Notes: generated by a model from the letters alone, not told the origin. Positions 47,266-56,148 are shown, counted from the stretch's first letter. The stretch: DNA of 64,000 bases from Thermasporomyces composti (GCF_003386795.1 NZ_QTUC01000001.1:2542001-2606000); one strand, 5' to 3'. Numbers and translations: made by a program.

Positions 47266-48773
47266 GCCGGTTCTCCTGGTGCGTCGACTCGGGCGGCGTC
47301 GCGGCTCGTCGTCTCGGCCGCCTTGGGTGCCGCAACGGGGATGCTCAGCGTGGGCTCGTGGTGTGCGCGACCAGCCGGGTCGTCGGTCGTCGCCTCGGAG
47401 TCGCGGAGGGTGTCGGGTTCGTGGGGCACCGTGAGATCGCGGGGCGCCGTGGGATCGTGCGGAGCCAAGGAGTCGCGGGGAGCCAAGGAATCGTGGGGGA
47501 GGGGAATCGTCGCGCGGAGGACGTACTCGTCCGCGCGGGAGCCGGGTCCGGCGCTCAGCGTTCCACCGAGGGCGGTGACGCGCTCGGTCATGCCGGCGAT
47601 CCCACTGCCTCGGCCACGGGCGCGCTCCTCGTCGAGGTTCCCGCCTTCGGGCATGTGGTCGGACCGCGTCGTGCTGGTGGTCCGGCCGGACGCCACGCCG
47701 TCGTTGCGCATCTCCAGCTCGACGCCGGACTCACCGATCGTCACCGCGATCCGGCACCAGGAGGCGGTGCTGTGCCGGAGGACGTTCGTCGTGCCCTCGC
47801 GGACCAGCCAGGCGATGACCGTGCTCACCTCGTCGGGCAGGCGGGTCCCGGGCAGCTCCAGCTCGGTCCGAATCTCCGCCGCGTTCAACACGGCCCGGAC
47901 GCTGCGCAGCTCCGAGTCCAAGTCGACGGTGCGGTAGCCGCGGACCACAGCGCGGATCTCGCGCAGTGCCTCTCGGGCGAGCTGGCGGACTTCTCTCATC
48001 TCCGCCTCCGCGCGCTCCGGTTGGAGCGTCGCCAGCCGGGCCGCCAACTCGCTCTTGACGGCGATCGCGGACAGGCTGTGACCCACGACGTCGTGCAGGT
48101 CGCGTGAGAACCGGAGTCGCTCCTCGGTGACCGCCAGTCTGGTCTGCGCCTCTCGCCCGCGTTCGACCGCCTTGAGGAGCTCCCAGATCCACAGCTGGAA
48201 CCGGTTGGCCCAGGTGGCGAAGACGCACATGAGCGTCAGCGGGACGACGGCACCCGGCCAGTACTCGAGCGGAGTGAGCAGCACCCCGACCCCGACCGTG
48301 CCGACGCAGAGCAGGGCGGCACTGAGCCGGGAGGCTCCCAGCGCCGCGAGCCCGGCCCACGACGCCACGACCATGCCGACCTGCCCCGCCCGCATGACGA
48401 TGAGGTCGGACGGCCAGGACGTTCCCGCCGTCACGACGGAGATGAGGAGGGCGAGGAGCCCGCAGATCGCGATCTCCCGACGGCGGTCGGCGCCGAGCAC
48501 GACGAGACGGACCGCGCGCAGGTAGACGACGGTGTAGATCGGGAGGGCGACACCCAGGAGCGCCAGCTGCACCAAGGCGAGCGGCTCGCTCTCCGGTCTC
48601 GCGAGAAGCTCGCTGTCCGTCCTCGCGAGCAGCCACGTGGCCGGCCCGAGCCAGGCGAGGACGACCCCCGCCGCCAGCGACCAGTAGGTGACACGACGCA
48701 GCCGCTCCATTCCGGAGCGGCGCGGTCGTCGAAGGCGCGGGAGCGCCAACGGGAGTCGGGAGGTCACAGCCAC
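47262..48773 (-). CDS. DesK/NarX-type sensor histidine kinase with repeat tail, 503 aa
   Basis: About five or six membrane segments (residues 25-200) precede the HisKA_3 dimerisation domain with phosphoacceptor His227 (RDLHDVVGHSLSAIAVKSELA) and a HATPase domain (WLVREGTTNVLRHS; RGRGSGIAGMTERVTALGG). After the ATPase, residues 427-462 are six tandem hexapeptides of [HR]DxxxP type, then a polar tail to residue 503. GTG start lies 13 bases after the permease gene; a TAGCCT sits 9 bases upstream. Confidence 0.92.
   Translation of the reverse strand: MAVTSRLPLALPRLRRPRRSGMERLRRVTYWSLAAGVVLAWLGPATWLLARTDSELLARPESEPLALVQLALLGVALPIYTVVYLRAVRLVVLGADRRREIAICGLLALLISVVTAGTSWPSDLIVMRAGQVGMVVASWAGLAALGASRLSAALLCVGTVGVGVLLTPLEYWPGAVVPLTLMCVFATWANRFQLWIWELLKAVERGREAQTRLAVTEERLRFSRDLHDVVGHSLSAIAVKSELAARLATLQPERAEAEMREVRQLAREALREIRAVVRGYRTVDLDSELRSVRAVLNAAEIRTELELPGTRLPDEVSTVIAWLVREGTTNVLRHSTASWCRIAVTIGESGVELEMRNDGVASGRTTSTTRSDHMPEGGNLDEERARGRGSGIAGMTERVTALGGTLSAGPGSRADEYVLRATIPLPHDSLAPRDSLAPHDPTAPRDLTVPHEPDTLRDSEATTDDPAGRAHHEPTLSIPVAAPKAAETTSRDAARVDAPGEPA
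47388..47495. repeat. 18-bp coding minisatellite (six units)
   Basis: Six consecutive 18-bp units encode HDSLAP, RDSLAP, HDPTAP, RDLTVP, HEPDTL and RDSEAT in the kinase C-terminal tail. The first two units are nearly identical at DNA level; divergence rises along the array. Confidence 0.85.
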
Positions 48774-48785
48774 GGCACGCCCAGG

Positions 48786-49562
48786 CTAACCATGGCGCGG
48801 ATCCCACCGGAACAGCCAGCGAGCGAGCAACCCGCCGACCACCAGCCAGGCGAGCAGCACGCCGAAGGAGGGCAGAGCGGCCACCCACTGGTCGACCATG
48901 CTGAGCTCCCCGCCGGAGACGCCGATGTAATCCCGGCCGGTGTAGGCGGTTCGCACGATTTCGACCACCGGTGTGGCGGGCAGCAGCGCGGCCAGCAGTC
49001 GGAGCGGCTCCGGCAGCGCCTCGAGCGGGTAGACGATCGGCGTCGCGAACGTGAGCACGAGGATCACCGGCGTCACCGTGATCTGGGCGAGCTCGGCGTT
49101 GCGGTGCGGCCCGGAGAACGCGGCAGCCAGCGCGGTGAAGACGGCCACGCCGAGCAGGCTGGCCACCACGATGAGCGGGACATTGGCGGGCAGCCCGCCA
49201 CCAGCTCGGTGAATCCCGACGCCGAACAGCGCCAACTGCACGGCGTAGATGACGAACGCGGCCAGCCCGGCGCCGCCGAAGATCGCAGCCGCCGAAGGCT
49301 GCCAGCCGCGCAGCCGCTTCAGCACACGTTCCTCGCGGCGCACCACGAACGCGTTGACCAGGTTCGCGAAGACGACGAAGGCCAAGAGAATGCCCGGCAC
49401 ACCGGTCAGGACGAAGACCTGGTCGGCGTGGCCGAGTTGAGTGATCATCACGCCGAACACCAGCGGCAGCAGCACGACGTTGAACAACGCCGCGTGGTTG
49501 CGTCCGAGCAGCTTCAGGTCGACGCGAGCGAGTCGGAGGGTGTGTCGCAGGTCGGTCCTCAT
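48786..49562 (-). CDS. ABC-2-type transporter permease, 258 aa
   Basis: Six-TM export permease: LFNVVLLPLVFGVMITQLG, LAFVVFANLVNAFVVRREERVLKRLRG and the late VLTFATPIVYPLEALPEPLR loop followed by LLPATPVVEIVRTAYTG are typical of the ABC-2 family. Its ATG overlaps the stop of the ATPase gene. Substrate unknown; DesRK-linked exporters often handle lipids, antibiotics or antimicrobial peptides. Confidence 0.9.
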   Translation of the reverse strand: MRTDLRHTLRLARVDLKLLGRNHAALFNVVLLPLVFGVMITQLGHADQVFVLTGVPGILLAFVVFANLVNAFVVRREERVLKRLRGWQPSAAAIFGGAGLAAFVIYAVQLALFGVGIHRAGGGLPANVPLIVVASLLGVAVFTALAAAFSGPHRNAELAQITVTPVILVLTFATPIVYPLEALPEPLRLLAALLPATPVVEIVRTAYTGRDYIGVSGGELSMVDQWVAALPSFGVLLAWLVVGGLLARWLFRWDPRHG

Positions 49563-50554
49563 CGGCCCTCCTCCACGACGCGCAGGAAGACGTCTTCGAG
49601 CGTGCCGCTACGGGCGCCGAGCCGTTCCAGCGTCACGCCCTGCTCGTCGGCCCACGTGATCAGGGTTCGCAGTGCCGCGTGCGTGCGGTCGGCTCCACCG
49701 TCGAGGGCGTACGTCACCCAGATGTCGTCCGCCGACGCGGTGACGAGTGGTGCCGCCCCCTCCAGGTCCGGCAAGAACGCCGGCAGCTCCGGACGGTTGG
49801 CCGGCAAGCGGAACGTGATCCGGTCGCCCGCGGAGGACACGACCTCCTCGACGGTGCCCGCGACGTGGATGCGGCCACGGTGCATGATCGCCAAGCGATC
49901 GGCGAGCCGCTCGGCTTCCTCCAGGTAGTGCGTCGTCAACAGGATCGTCGTGCCCGCGTCCCGCAGCCGCTGGATGATGTGCCAGGTCGACCTCCGGGCC
50001 TCCGGGTCCATGCCCGTCGTCGGTTCGTCCAGGAACAGCACCTCTGGGCACGATTGCACGGCGAGCGCGAGATCGAGTCGGCGACGCTGCCCACCAGAGA
50101 GCTGGCGCACGTAGGTCTTCGCCTTGTCGGCGAGGCCCACGAGCTCCAGGACGTCGTCCATGGGACGCCGTCCGGTGTCCTGGACCAAACCACGGCCGAG
50201 GTCGACGGTCTCCGCGACGGTCAGGTCCCCGAGGAAACCGCCGTCCTGCAACAGGATGCCGAGGCGCGGCCGCAGCGCTCGCCGGTCCCGGTACGGGTCG
50301 TGGCCCAGAACCCGCACCTGGCCGTCGCTCGCCGCGACGAATCCCTCGAGTACCTCCAGCGTTGTCGTCTTGCCCGCGCCATTCGTCCCCAGGAGGGCGA
50401 AAAGCTCGCCGCGGCGCACCTCGAACGAGATCCCGCGAACCGCCTCGAAGGTCCCGTAGCGCTGCCGCAGGTCGCGCACCTCGATGGCGAGACCCGTCGC
50501 CGCGACCGGTGACTGCCTCTCGGCGACGGTCCGCGTCCCCAGCGTTGTCCTCAT
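49559..50554 (-). CDS. ABC transporter ATP-binding protein
   Basis: Walker A LLGTNGAGKTTTLEVLEGF, Q-loop LGILLQDGGF, signature QLSGGQRRRLDLALAV, Walker B VLFLDEPTTGMD and the H-loop His in LLTTHYLEEAERLADR. About 100 residues follow the ATPase core, as in DrrA-like ATPases. ATG at 50554 has GGAG 10 bases upstream; an ATG three codons earlier is too close to that RBS. First gene of ATPase-permease-kinase-regulator. Confidence 0.94.
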   Translation of the reverse strand: MRTTLGTRTVAERQSPVAATGLAIEVRDLRQRYGTFEAVRGISFEVRRGELFALLGTNGAGKTTTLEVLEGFVAASDGQVRVLGHDPYRDRRALRPRLGILLQDGGFLGDLTVAETVDLGRGLVQDTGRRPMDDVLELVGLADKAKTYVRQLSGGQRRRLDLALAVQSCPEVLFLDEPTTGMDPEARRSTWHIIQRLRDAGTTILLTTHYLEEAERLADRLAIMHRGRIHVAGTVEEVVSSAGDRITFRLPANRPELPAFLPDLEGAAPLVTASADDIWVTYALDGGADRTHAALRTLITWADEQGVTLERLGARSGTLEDVFLRVVEEGR

Positions 50555-50636
50555 GTCCGACATGCTCCGCTGTCGGTGAGCACACCGGTAGTCGTGACCA
50601 TCACCGCTTCACGGTGCGAAACGCCGGCCGGAGGCG

Positions 50637-50648
50637 TGACAGGTGTCA
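50637..50648. promoter_or_regulatory. Inverted repeat TGACA-GG-TGTCA upstream of ABC operon
   Basis: Perfect 5-2-5 palindrome, 83 bases upstream of the ATPase start and downstream of convergent-side crp. A candidate site for the LuxR-type response regulator. Confidence 0.4.
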
Positions 50649-50712
50649 TGGGCCGCGGAGGCGCGCGCCACCGACAGGTCAGGGACTTCGCTGGGTGAGG
50701 AGAGTGTCTCGC

Positions 50713-51387
50713 TCAGCGAGCGCGATGGCGGAGACGGTCGGCGTCGAGGATGACGACCGCACGCTGCTCCAGGCGGATCCATCCGCGGTGCGCGAAGTCC
50801 GCCAACGCCTTGTTGACAGTCTCCCGGGAGGCGCCGACCAACTGGGCGAGCTCCTCCTGGGTGAGATCGTGATGCACGTGGATGCAGCCGTCGGTCTGCT
50901 TCCCGAACCGCCGGGCGAGGTCGAGCAGCGCCTTGGCGACCCGGCCTGGAACGTCAGAGAACACCAGGTCCGCGACCTGGTCGTTGAGCGTGCGAAGCCG
51001 CGACGCCAACTGGTGCAGGAGTCCGCGCGCCACCTCAGGACGGCCGGTGAGCCAGTTCATCAACTCGTCCTGGCCGAGCGCGAGCAACGTGGTGTCGGTG
51101 ACGGCGGTGACGGTGGAGGCACGAGGACCCGGGTCGAACAGGGACAGTTCGCCGAACATCTGCCCCGGGCCGAGCACAGCGAGTAGGTTCTCGCGTCCGT
51201 CCGAGGAGGTGCGCCCCATCTTGACCTTGCCGTCGATGACGACGTAGAGGCGGTCGCCGGCGTCTCCCTCGCGGAACAGCACCTCACCACGCCGCAGTTT
51301 GACCTCGACCATGGCCGCCCGTAGCGCCGAGGCGGCGGTCTCGTCGAGGTTGGCGAACAGCGGTGCCTGCAGCAGGACGTCGCTCAC
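50713..51387 (-). CDS. crp: Crp/Fnr-family transcription factor
   Basis: Cyclic-nucleotide-binding domain (FREGDAGDRLYVVIDGKVKMG; GELSLFDPGPRASTVTAV, with the cAMP-contacting Glu and Arg) followed by a helix-turn-helix (LTQEELAQLVGASRETVNKALADF). 224 aa, as for mycobacterial Crp (Rv3676). GGAGGA is 9 bases before the GTG. It diverges from nth, the same order as in Mycobacterium. Confidence 0.93.
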   Translation of the reverse strand: MSDVLLQAPLFANLDETAASALRAAMVEVKLRRGEVLFREGDAGDRLYVVIDGKVKMGRTSSDGRENLLAVLGPGQMFGELSLFDPGPRASTVTAVTDTTLLALGQDELMNWLTGRPEVARGLLHQLASRLRTLNDQVADLVFSDVPGRVAKALLDLARRFGKQTDGCIHVHHDLTQEELAQLVGASRETVNKALADFAHRGWIRLEQRAVVILDADRLRHRAR

Positions 51388-51475
51388 TCGTTGATTCCTC
51401 CTCCGAAGGGCCGGTGTCGTGCCGGCCGTCTCTTAGTGTGCCGCGCCACGCTGCTGGGGTGGTAGGCAGGCCACG

Positions 51476-51481
51476 TAGGCT
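51476..51481 (+). promoter_or_regulatory. -10 element (TAGGCT) for leaderless nth transcript
   Basis: TAGGCT ends 7 bases before the GTG at 51489 with no ribosome-binding site. Confidence 0.5.
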
Positions 51482-51488
51482 GGCCTGC

Positions 51489-52280
51489 GTGACCACGCGA
51501 ACCCGGACAGCGACCCCGACTTCAGACCGATCGGAGACCACGAGCACGCGCCCCCGCCGGTCGCGCCGGGCGCCCGGGTCGAAGCCGGAAAGCCGTCTCG
51601 CACTTGTCCGTCGAGCCCGTCGGATCAACCGCATCCTCGCGGAGACGTATCCCGACGCACACTGCGAGCTCGACTTCGAGAATCCATATCAGCTGCTCAT
51701 CGCGACGATCCTGTCGGCCCAGACCACCGACAAACGCGTCAACATGGTGACGCCTCGACTCTTCGGTACGTATCCGGAGCCGGCGGATCTCGCGGCGGCC
51801 GATCCGAGCGACGTCGAGTCGATCATCGCCTCGACCGGCTTCTTCCGTGCGAAGACCAAGGCGATCATCGGGGTGGCCAAGGCGCTGTGTGAGCGGTTCG
51901 ACGGCAAGGTGCCGAATCGCATGGAGGACCTCGTCACGCTCCCCGGGGTCGGCCGCAAGACGGCGAACGTCGTTCTCGGCAACGCCTTCGACACTCCTGG
52001 TATCACCGTCGACACGCACGTCCAACGGCTGTCCCGGCGGCTGGGGCTGTCCACCAACACCGACCCCGACAAGATCGAGGCCGATCTGGCCGCGCTCTTC
52101 CCCAAGAGCGAGTGGACCATGCTGTCCCATCGGCTGATCTGGCACGGTCGGCGTCGCTGTCACGCCCGTAAACCCGCCTGCGGTGTGTGCCCGGTGGCTG
52201 CGCTCTGTCCCTCCTACGGCGAGGGTCCGACAGACCCGGCCGTGGCGAGCAAGCTCTTGCGGAGCGCGTCGACCGCGTGA
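51489..52280 (+). CDS. nth: Endonuclease III
   Basis: Base-excision repair glycosylase/AP lyase for oxidised pyrimidines. Helix-hairpin-helix LPGVGRKTANVVLG with catalytic Lys, catalytic Asp in VDTHVQRLSRRL, and a C-terminal [4Fe-4S] site CHARKPACGVCPVAALC (C-x6-C-x2-C-x5-C). A basic ~40-residue N-terminal extension precedes the core. GTG at 51489 is supported by a TAGGCT box at leaderless spacing. Confidence 0.95.
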   Translation: MTTRTRTATPTSDRSETTSTRPRRSRRAPGSKPESRLALVRRARRINRILAETYPDAHCELDFENPYQLLIATILSAQTTDKRVNMVTPRLFGTYPEPADLAAADPSDVESIIASTGFFRAKTKAIIGVAKALCERFDGKVPNRMEDLVTLPGVGRKTANVVLGNAFDTPGITVDTHVQRLSRRLGLSTNTDPDKIEADLAALFPKSEWTMLSHRLIWHGRRRCHARKPACGVCPVAALCPSYGEGPTDPAVASKLLRSASTA

Positions 52281-52333
52281 GAGCCGGGCCGCGGACTGGA
52301 TGGGCGGCTTGTGTGAGCGGGGAGGAATGGCAC

Positions 52334-53029
52334 GTGACACGGACGCGCACCATGCCTGCCACGCTTGCCGTGCTCGCTGCGGCGGCTGCGCTCCTGGCCG
52401 GCTGCAGCACGCCGGAGCCGGGTGGTGTGGGGCCGGTGATCGACGAGCCCGAGGTCGAGCGGACTGCGGCGCCCGATGGTGCCTCGCGGACCGACCTCGA
52501 CGACCCCGACGTCGCCTCCGCCCGGGCCCGGGCGGAGGTCGCCTCGTGCGCGACGATCCGTGGGTCCAGCCCGACGAGCTCCCCGGCGTCGTCGAGCAAG
52601 GGCTCGCCGCTCCCAGACGTCACGCTCGCCTGCCTCGGCCCCGGGCCCGAGGTTTCCCTCCGCGAGGTGTCCGGGCGTCCCGCCGTGCTCAACGTGTGGG
52701 CGCAATGGTGCGCTCCGTGTCGGAAGGAGAGCCCGCTGTTCCAGGCCTTGTACGAGCGGGCGGGCGACGACCTGGTCGTCGTGGGGGTCAACTACGACGA
52801 CCCTCGTCCCGACCTCGCGCTCGCCTTCGCCGACAAGCTCGGGTTGAGCTATCCCCAGCTGGCCGATCCGGAGCGTCGACTGCGGGCGCCGTTCGGGTTA
52901 GCCGCTGGGATCCCGGCGACGGTGTTCGTCTCCGCGGAGGGCCGAGTCGTCCACATCGCGCACAAGCCGTACGACTCCGAGCGGGAGCTGCTGCGTGATG
53001 TGCGCACCCACCTAGGGGTGGAGCTGTGA
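52334..53029 (+). CDS. TlpA-family thioredoxin-like lipoprotein, 231 aa
   Basis: Membrane-anchored extracytoplasmic thiol-disulfide protein. The signal peptide ends in a lipobox LLAGC (Cys24), a polar linker follows to about residue 90, and the thioredoxin fold contains WCAPC (Cys126, Cys129). IPATVFVSAEGRVV supplies the cis-Pro region. GGAGGA is 7 bases before the GTG. It matches Rv3673c in the conserved nth-to-marP block. Confidence 0.92.
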   Translation: MTRTRTMPATLAVLAAAAALLAGCSTPEPGGVGPVIDEPEVERTAAPDGASRTDLDDPDVASARARAEVASCATIRGSSPTSSPASSSKGSPLPDVTLACLGPGPEVSLREVSGRPAVLNVWAQWCAPCRKESPLFQALYERAGDDLVVVGVNYDDPRPDLALAFADKLGLSYPQLADPERRLRAPFGLAAGIPATVFVSAEGRVVHIAHKPYDSERELLRDVRTHLGVEL

Positions 53030-53045
53030 GCCGAGAGGTGGACCA

Positions 53046-53927
53046 GTGAGCGCACGACCCGGAGACGATGCTCGATTCCACCCCGAGGGGGAATCGAGCG
53101 TGGCGGGTGAGTTCGACCACCTCCCGGCGTGGCTGCGGCCGGTCGCCGAGCTGGGGCGTCGGGTCGGTCCCGCCGACTTCGCGACCGCGCTCCCACCAGA
53201 CGGCGGCGGACGTCCGTCCGCGGTCCTCCTGCTGTTCGGGGAGGGACCCGAGGGACCCGACCTGTTGCTGATCGAGCGCGCGCACACCCTGCGCTCGCAC
53301 GCCGGCCAGCCGGCGTTCCCAGGTGGGGCGATCGACGCTGACGACTCTGGTCCGGTGGCGGCGGCGCTTCGGGAGACGGTGGAGGAGACCGGGCTGGACC
53401 CCTCCGGCGTCGAGGTGTTCGGAACGTTGCCGGCGCTCTACCTGCCGCCGAGCGGGTACGTCGTGACGCCCGTGATGGCCTGGTGGCGCTCGCCCTCGCC
53501 GGTCCGGGTCGTCGATCCACGTGAGGTGGCGTCCGTTCACCGAGTGCCGCTGGCCGCGCTGCTCGACCCGAAGAACCGGTTCCGGGTTCGTCACCCGTCC
53601 GGCTTCGTGGGTCCGGCGTTCGGTGTCGCCGGGCTCATCGTGTGGGGTTTCACCGCCGGCGTGTTGGACCGGCTGTTCGCCCTCACCGGTTGGGAGCGCC
53701 CGTGGGACCGAACCCGGGTGGTGGACCTGCCGGCGCGGCTCGTGCATCTCGACCGACCCGTGAGCGATCCCGCCGGCCCTGCCGCGGATGCTGCGGAGAG
53801 GGTGCGGGGGGAGGCGACCTCCGAGGACACGAGAGGTCGGGACGAGAGGCGGCACGGCAGGATGGAGGGGGACGATGCCGCGAAGCCGGCGGACCAGGAC
53901 CCACCGTGGCGAGGGGGGATGCCGTGA
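53046..53927 (+). CDS. CoA pyrophosphatase-type NUDIX hydrolase, 293 aa
   Basis: Nudix family member with the CoA-specific upstream motif LLIERAHTLRSHAGQPAFPGG and Nudix helix AALRETVEETGL, so likely cleaves CoA or derivatives to phosphopantetheine and ADP. YLPPSGYVVTPVMAWW is the typical following segment. The C-terminal ~45 residues are charged and disordered. GTG start; its stop overlaps the GTG of the MarP gene. Counterpart of Rv3672c. Confidence 0.9.
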   Translation: MSARPGDDARFHPEGESSVAGEFDHLPAWLRPVAELGRRVGPADFATALPPDGGGRPSAVLLLFGEGPEGPDLLLIERAHTLRSHAGQPAFPGGAIDADDSGPVAAALRETVEETGLDPSGVEVFGTLPALYLPPSGYVVTPVMAWWRSPSPVRVVDPREVASVHRVPLAALLDPKNRFRVRHPSGFVGPAFGVAGLIVWGFTAGVLDRLFALTGWERPWDRTRVVDLPARLVHLDRPVSDPAGPAADAAERVRGEATSEDTRGRDERRHGRMEGDDAAKPADQDPPWRGGMP

Positions 53928-55102
53928 ACCTGCTCGACCTCGTTCTCGTCCTCCTCGCCATCGCCTACGGCGTCTCCGGCTTCCGCCAGGGCTTCCTCGT
54001 CGGAGCACTCGGCATGGCCGGCCTCGTCGGTGGCGGTGTGGGCGGCGCCGCTCTCGCACCCATCCTGCTCAGCGGGTTCGAGCCGAGCTTCGGAGTGTCC
54101 CTCGGCGCGCTGGGCATCGTCTTGGCGGGCGCGCTGCTGGGTCAGACCGTCGGCGCGACGATCGGTGCCGCCATCCGCGACCGAATGAGCTGGCAGCCTG
54201 CGTACTTCCTCGACGCCAGCGCGGGCGCCGCCCTCAGCGTCGCCGCGATGCTCGTCGTGGCGTGGATCCTCGGCGCGGCCGTCGCGGGGACTCACCTCGG
54301 CGAGCTGTCTCGGACCGTCCGGGACTCCCAGGTGCTCGCGACCGTCAACCGGTTCATGCCACGCACCGCCGAGCAGACGCTCTTCGCGTTCAGCCGCGTG
54401 GTCGATCCTGGCCTGTTCCCGCGCTACCTCGAACCCTTCGCGCCCGAGCCGATCGTGCCAGCTCCACCACCGACCGCCGCGATCGCCTCTGACCCCGACG
54501 TCCTGCGCGCGGGCCGAAGCGTCGTGCGTGTCAACGGCGTCGCCGCGAGCTGCTCGCGGTCACTGGAAGGGACCGGTTTCGTCTACGCGCCGGGACGCGT
54601 CATGACCAACGCCCACGTCGTCGCCGGGGTCAGCAGGCCGCGCGTGCACACTCGCGACGGTGAGTCGTACGACGCCGAGGTGGTGGTCTACGACCCACGG
54701 CGTGACCTGGCCGTCCTGGCCGTCCCGGACCTCCCGCTTCCGGCGCTGGTGTTCGACGACGACACGGATCCCGGCGACGAGGGCGCGGTGCTGGGCTACC
54801 CGGGCAGCGGGCCGTTCGCGATCGCGCCTGCGCGGGTGCGCGCCGAGCAGCGGCTGCAAGGCCCGGACATCTACGGCGAGCGACAGGTCGTCCGTAACGT
54901 GCTTTCCCTCTACGCGCGGGTGCAGCCCGGAAACTCCGGAGGACCGCTCGTGTCTGATGAGGGCACGGTGTCGGGCGTCGTGTTCGCCGCCTCCGTGGAG
55001 GACCCGAGGACCGGGTACGCGCTCACGGTCGACGAGGTGCGGGAGGTTGCTCAGCGCGGGCTCGCCGCCTCGAGGCCGGTGCCGACCGGGGCGTGCGCCT
55101 GA
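53924..55102 (+). CDS. MarP-family periplasmic serine protease
   Basis: Four N-terminal membrane segments (CvpA-like, residues 1-115) anchor a chymotrypsin-fold protease. The catalytic triad is His231 (TNAHVVAG), Asp261 (RRDLAVL) and Ser338 (PGNSGGPL). In Mycobacterium tuberculosis MarP (Rv3671c) gives acid resistance; two cysteines (in AASCSRS and near the C-terminus) may form the redox-sensitive disulfide. The GTG overlaps the NUDIX stop (GTGA). 392 aa. Confidence 0.93.
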   Translation: MNLLDLVLVLLAIAYGVSGFRQGFLVGALGMAGLVGGGVGGAALAPILLSGFEPSFGVSLGALGIVLAGALLGQTVGATIGAAIRDRMSWQPAYFLDASAGAALSVAAMLVVAWILGAAVAGTHLGELSRTVRDSQVLATVNRFMPRTAEQTLFAFSRVVDPGLFPRYLEPFAPEPIVPAPPPTAAIASDPDVLRAGRSVVRVNGVAASCSRSLEGTGFVYAPGRVMTNAHVVAGVSRPRVHTRDGESYDAEVVVYDPRRDLAVLAVPDLPLPALVFDDDTDPGDEGAVLGYPGSGPFAIAPARVRAEQRLQGPDIYGERQVVRNVLSLYARVQPGNSGGPLVSDEGTVSGVVFAASVEDPRTGYALTVDEVREVAQRGLAASRPVPTGACA

Positions 55103-55126
55103 CGGCCCTCGGGGTGCGTGGGTGAC

Positions 55127-56044
55127 CTAGGCGTCGGTGAGCCACGCGACAAGCACCTTGGTGAACTCGTCCGGCGCCTCCTCGTGCGGGAAGTGGCCGA
55201 CGCCGTCGAGGAGCCGCCAACGGTACGGCCCCGCGACGTACTCGGCCGAGCCCTCGGCCGTGGCGGGGAGCACCGACGGGTCGAGGGCGCCGTGGACCTG
55301 TAGCACGCGCTGCCGCACCGGATGCTTCATGCGCGCCACGAACCGCCGTCCGTCGGCTCGGAAGAACGCCCGGACCAACCAGCGGTAGTACTCCAGCGCG
55401 CAGTGCGGCGCCGGCCACAGCTGCATCGCCCTCCGATAGCGAAGGGAGGCTTCCGGGTCGGGGAACGTCGAGCCGGGGGCCGCCCAGCGGCGGAGGAGAC
55501 GCTCGACCAGCGCTCCGTCGTCCGCGACCAGCCGTCGCTCGGGAAGGATCGGCGCCTGGAACGACAGGATGTGGGTCGCCGATCGCAGCTGGCGAGCGCT
55601 CCGCAGCGCCGCGTCACGCAGCCGCAGCGGGTGCGGGGCGCCGACCACGGCGAGCTGGCTCACCTGGCGCGGGTGGAGCGTCGCCGTCGCCCAGGCGGCG
55701 TAGCCACCCCAGCCGTGGCCGACCAGGACGGCGTCGGAGTGCCCCAGGGAGCGGACCAGCCCGGCGATGTCCCGGGCCAGGGTGATCGGGTCGTAGCCGC
55801 GCGGGGTCTTGTCGCTGCCGCCGTACCCGCGCAGGTCCATCGCCGCGGCCCGGTAGCCGAGGTCGGCGAGCACGGGAAGCTGGTGCCGCCACGCCCACCA
55901 GAACTCGGGGAAGCCGTGCAGGAACAGCACGAGGGGACCGGTGCCGATCTCGGCGACGTGGAACCGGGCGCCGTTGGCGGAGACCCAGCGATGGGACCAC
56001 GGCCCTTCGACGTCGATGAGTCCCCCGCTAACCGTCCCGGTCAT
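55127..56044 (-). CDS. Alpha/beta hydrolase (EphE-like) lacking the usual nucleophile
   Basis: Epoxide-hydrolase-like fold: HGFPEFWWAWRHQLP (oxyanion region), DLRGYGGSDK, the elbow VGHGWGGY, acid Asp in HGALDPSV and His in GVGHFPHE. At the elbow, where family members have Asp (GHDWGG) or Ser, Gly111 is found, so ordinary hydrolase catalysis is doubtful. In Mycobacterium, ephE (Rv3670) follows marP; here the gene is on the opposite strand, convergent with marP. ATG at 56044, with GGAGG very close upstream. 305 aa. Confidence 0.85.
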   Translation of the reverse strand: MTGTVSGGLIDVEGPWSHRWVSANGARFHVAEIGTGPLVLFLHGFPEFWWAWRHQLPVLADLGYRAAAMDLRGYGGSDKTPRGYDPITLARDIAGLVRSLGHSDAVLVGHGWGGYAAWATATLHPRQVSQLAVVGAPHPLRLRDAALRSARQLRSATHILSFQAPILPERRLVADDGALVERLLRRWAAPGSTFPDPEASLRYRRAMQLWPAPHCALEYYRWLVRAFFRADGRRFVARMKHPVRQRVLQVHGALDPSVLPATAEGSAEYVAGPYRWRLLDGVGHFPHEEAPDEFTKVLVAWLTDA

Positions 56045-56148
56045 GCCTCCACTGTGACATAACGGATGGCGAGACGCCGGCACGCGGGTGGTCCGGCGGT
56101 GTGTGGTGGGCTCGCGGCCGGCGGGGCCCGCGTCGCCGGCCGGGCGCC

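Noticed and set aside
44390-47335. 981-codon open frame on the minus strand
   Set aside because: It runs antisense through RidA, NUDIX and MBL genes that have clear family motifs; its translation is Arg/His/Pro-rich low complexity, a typical high-GC shadow.
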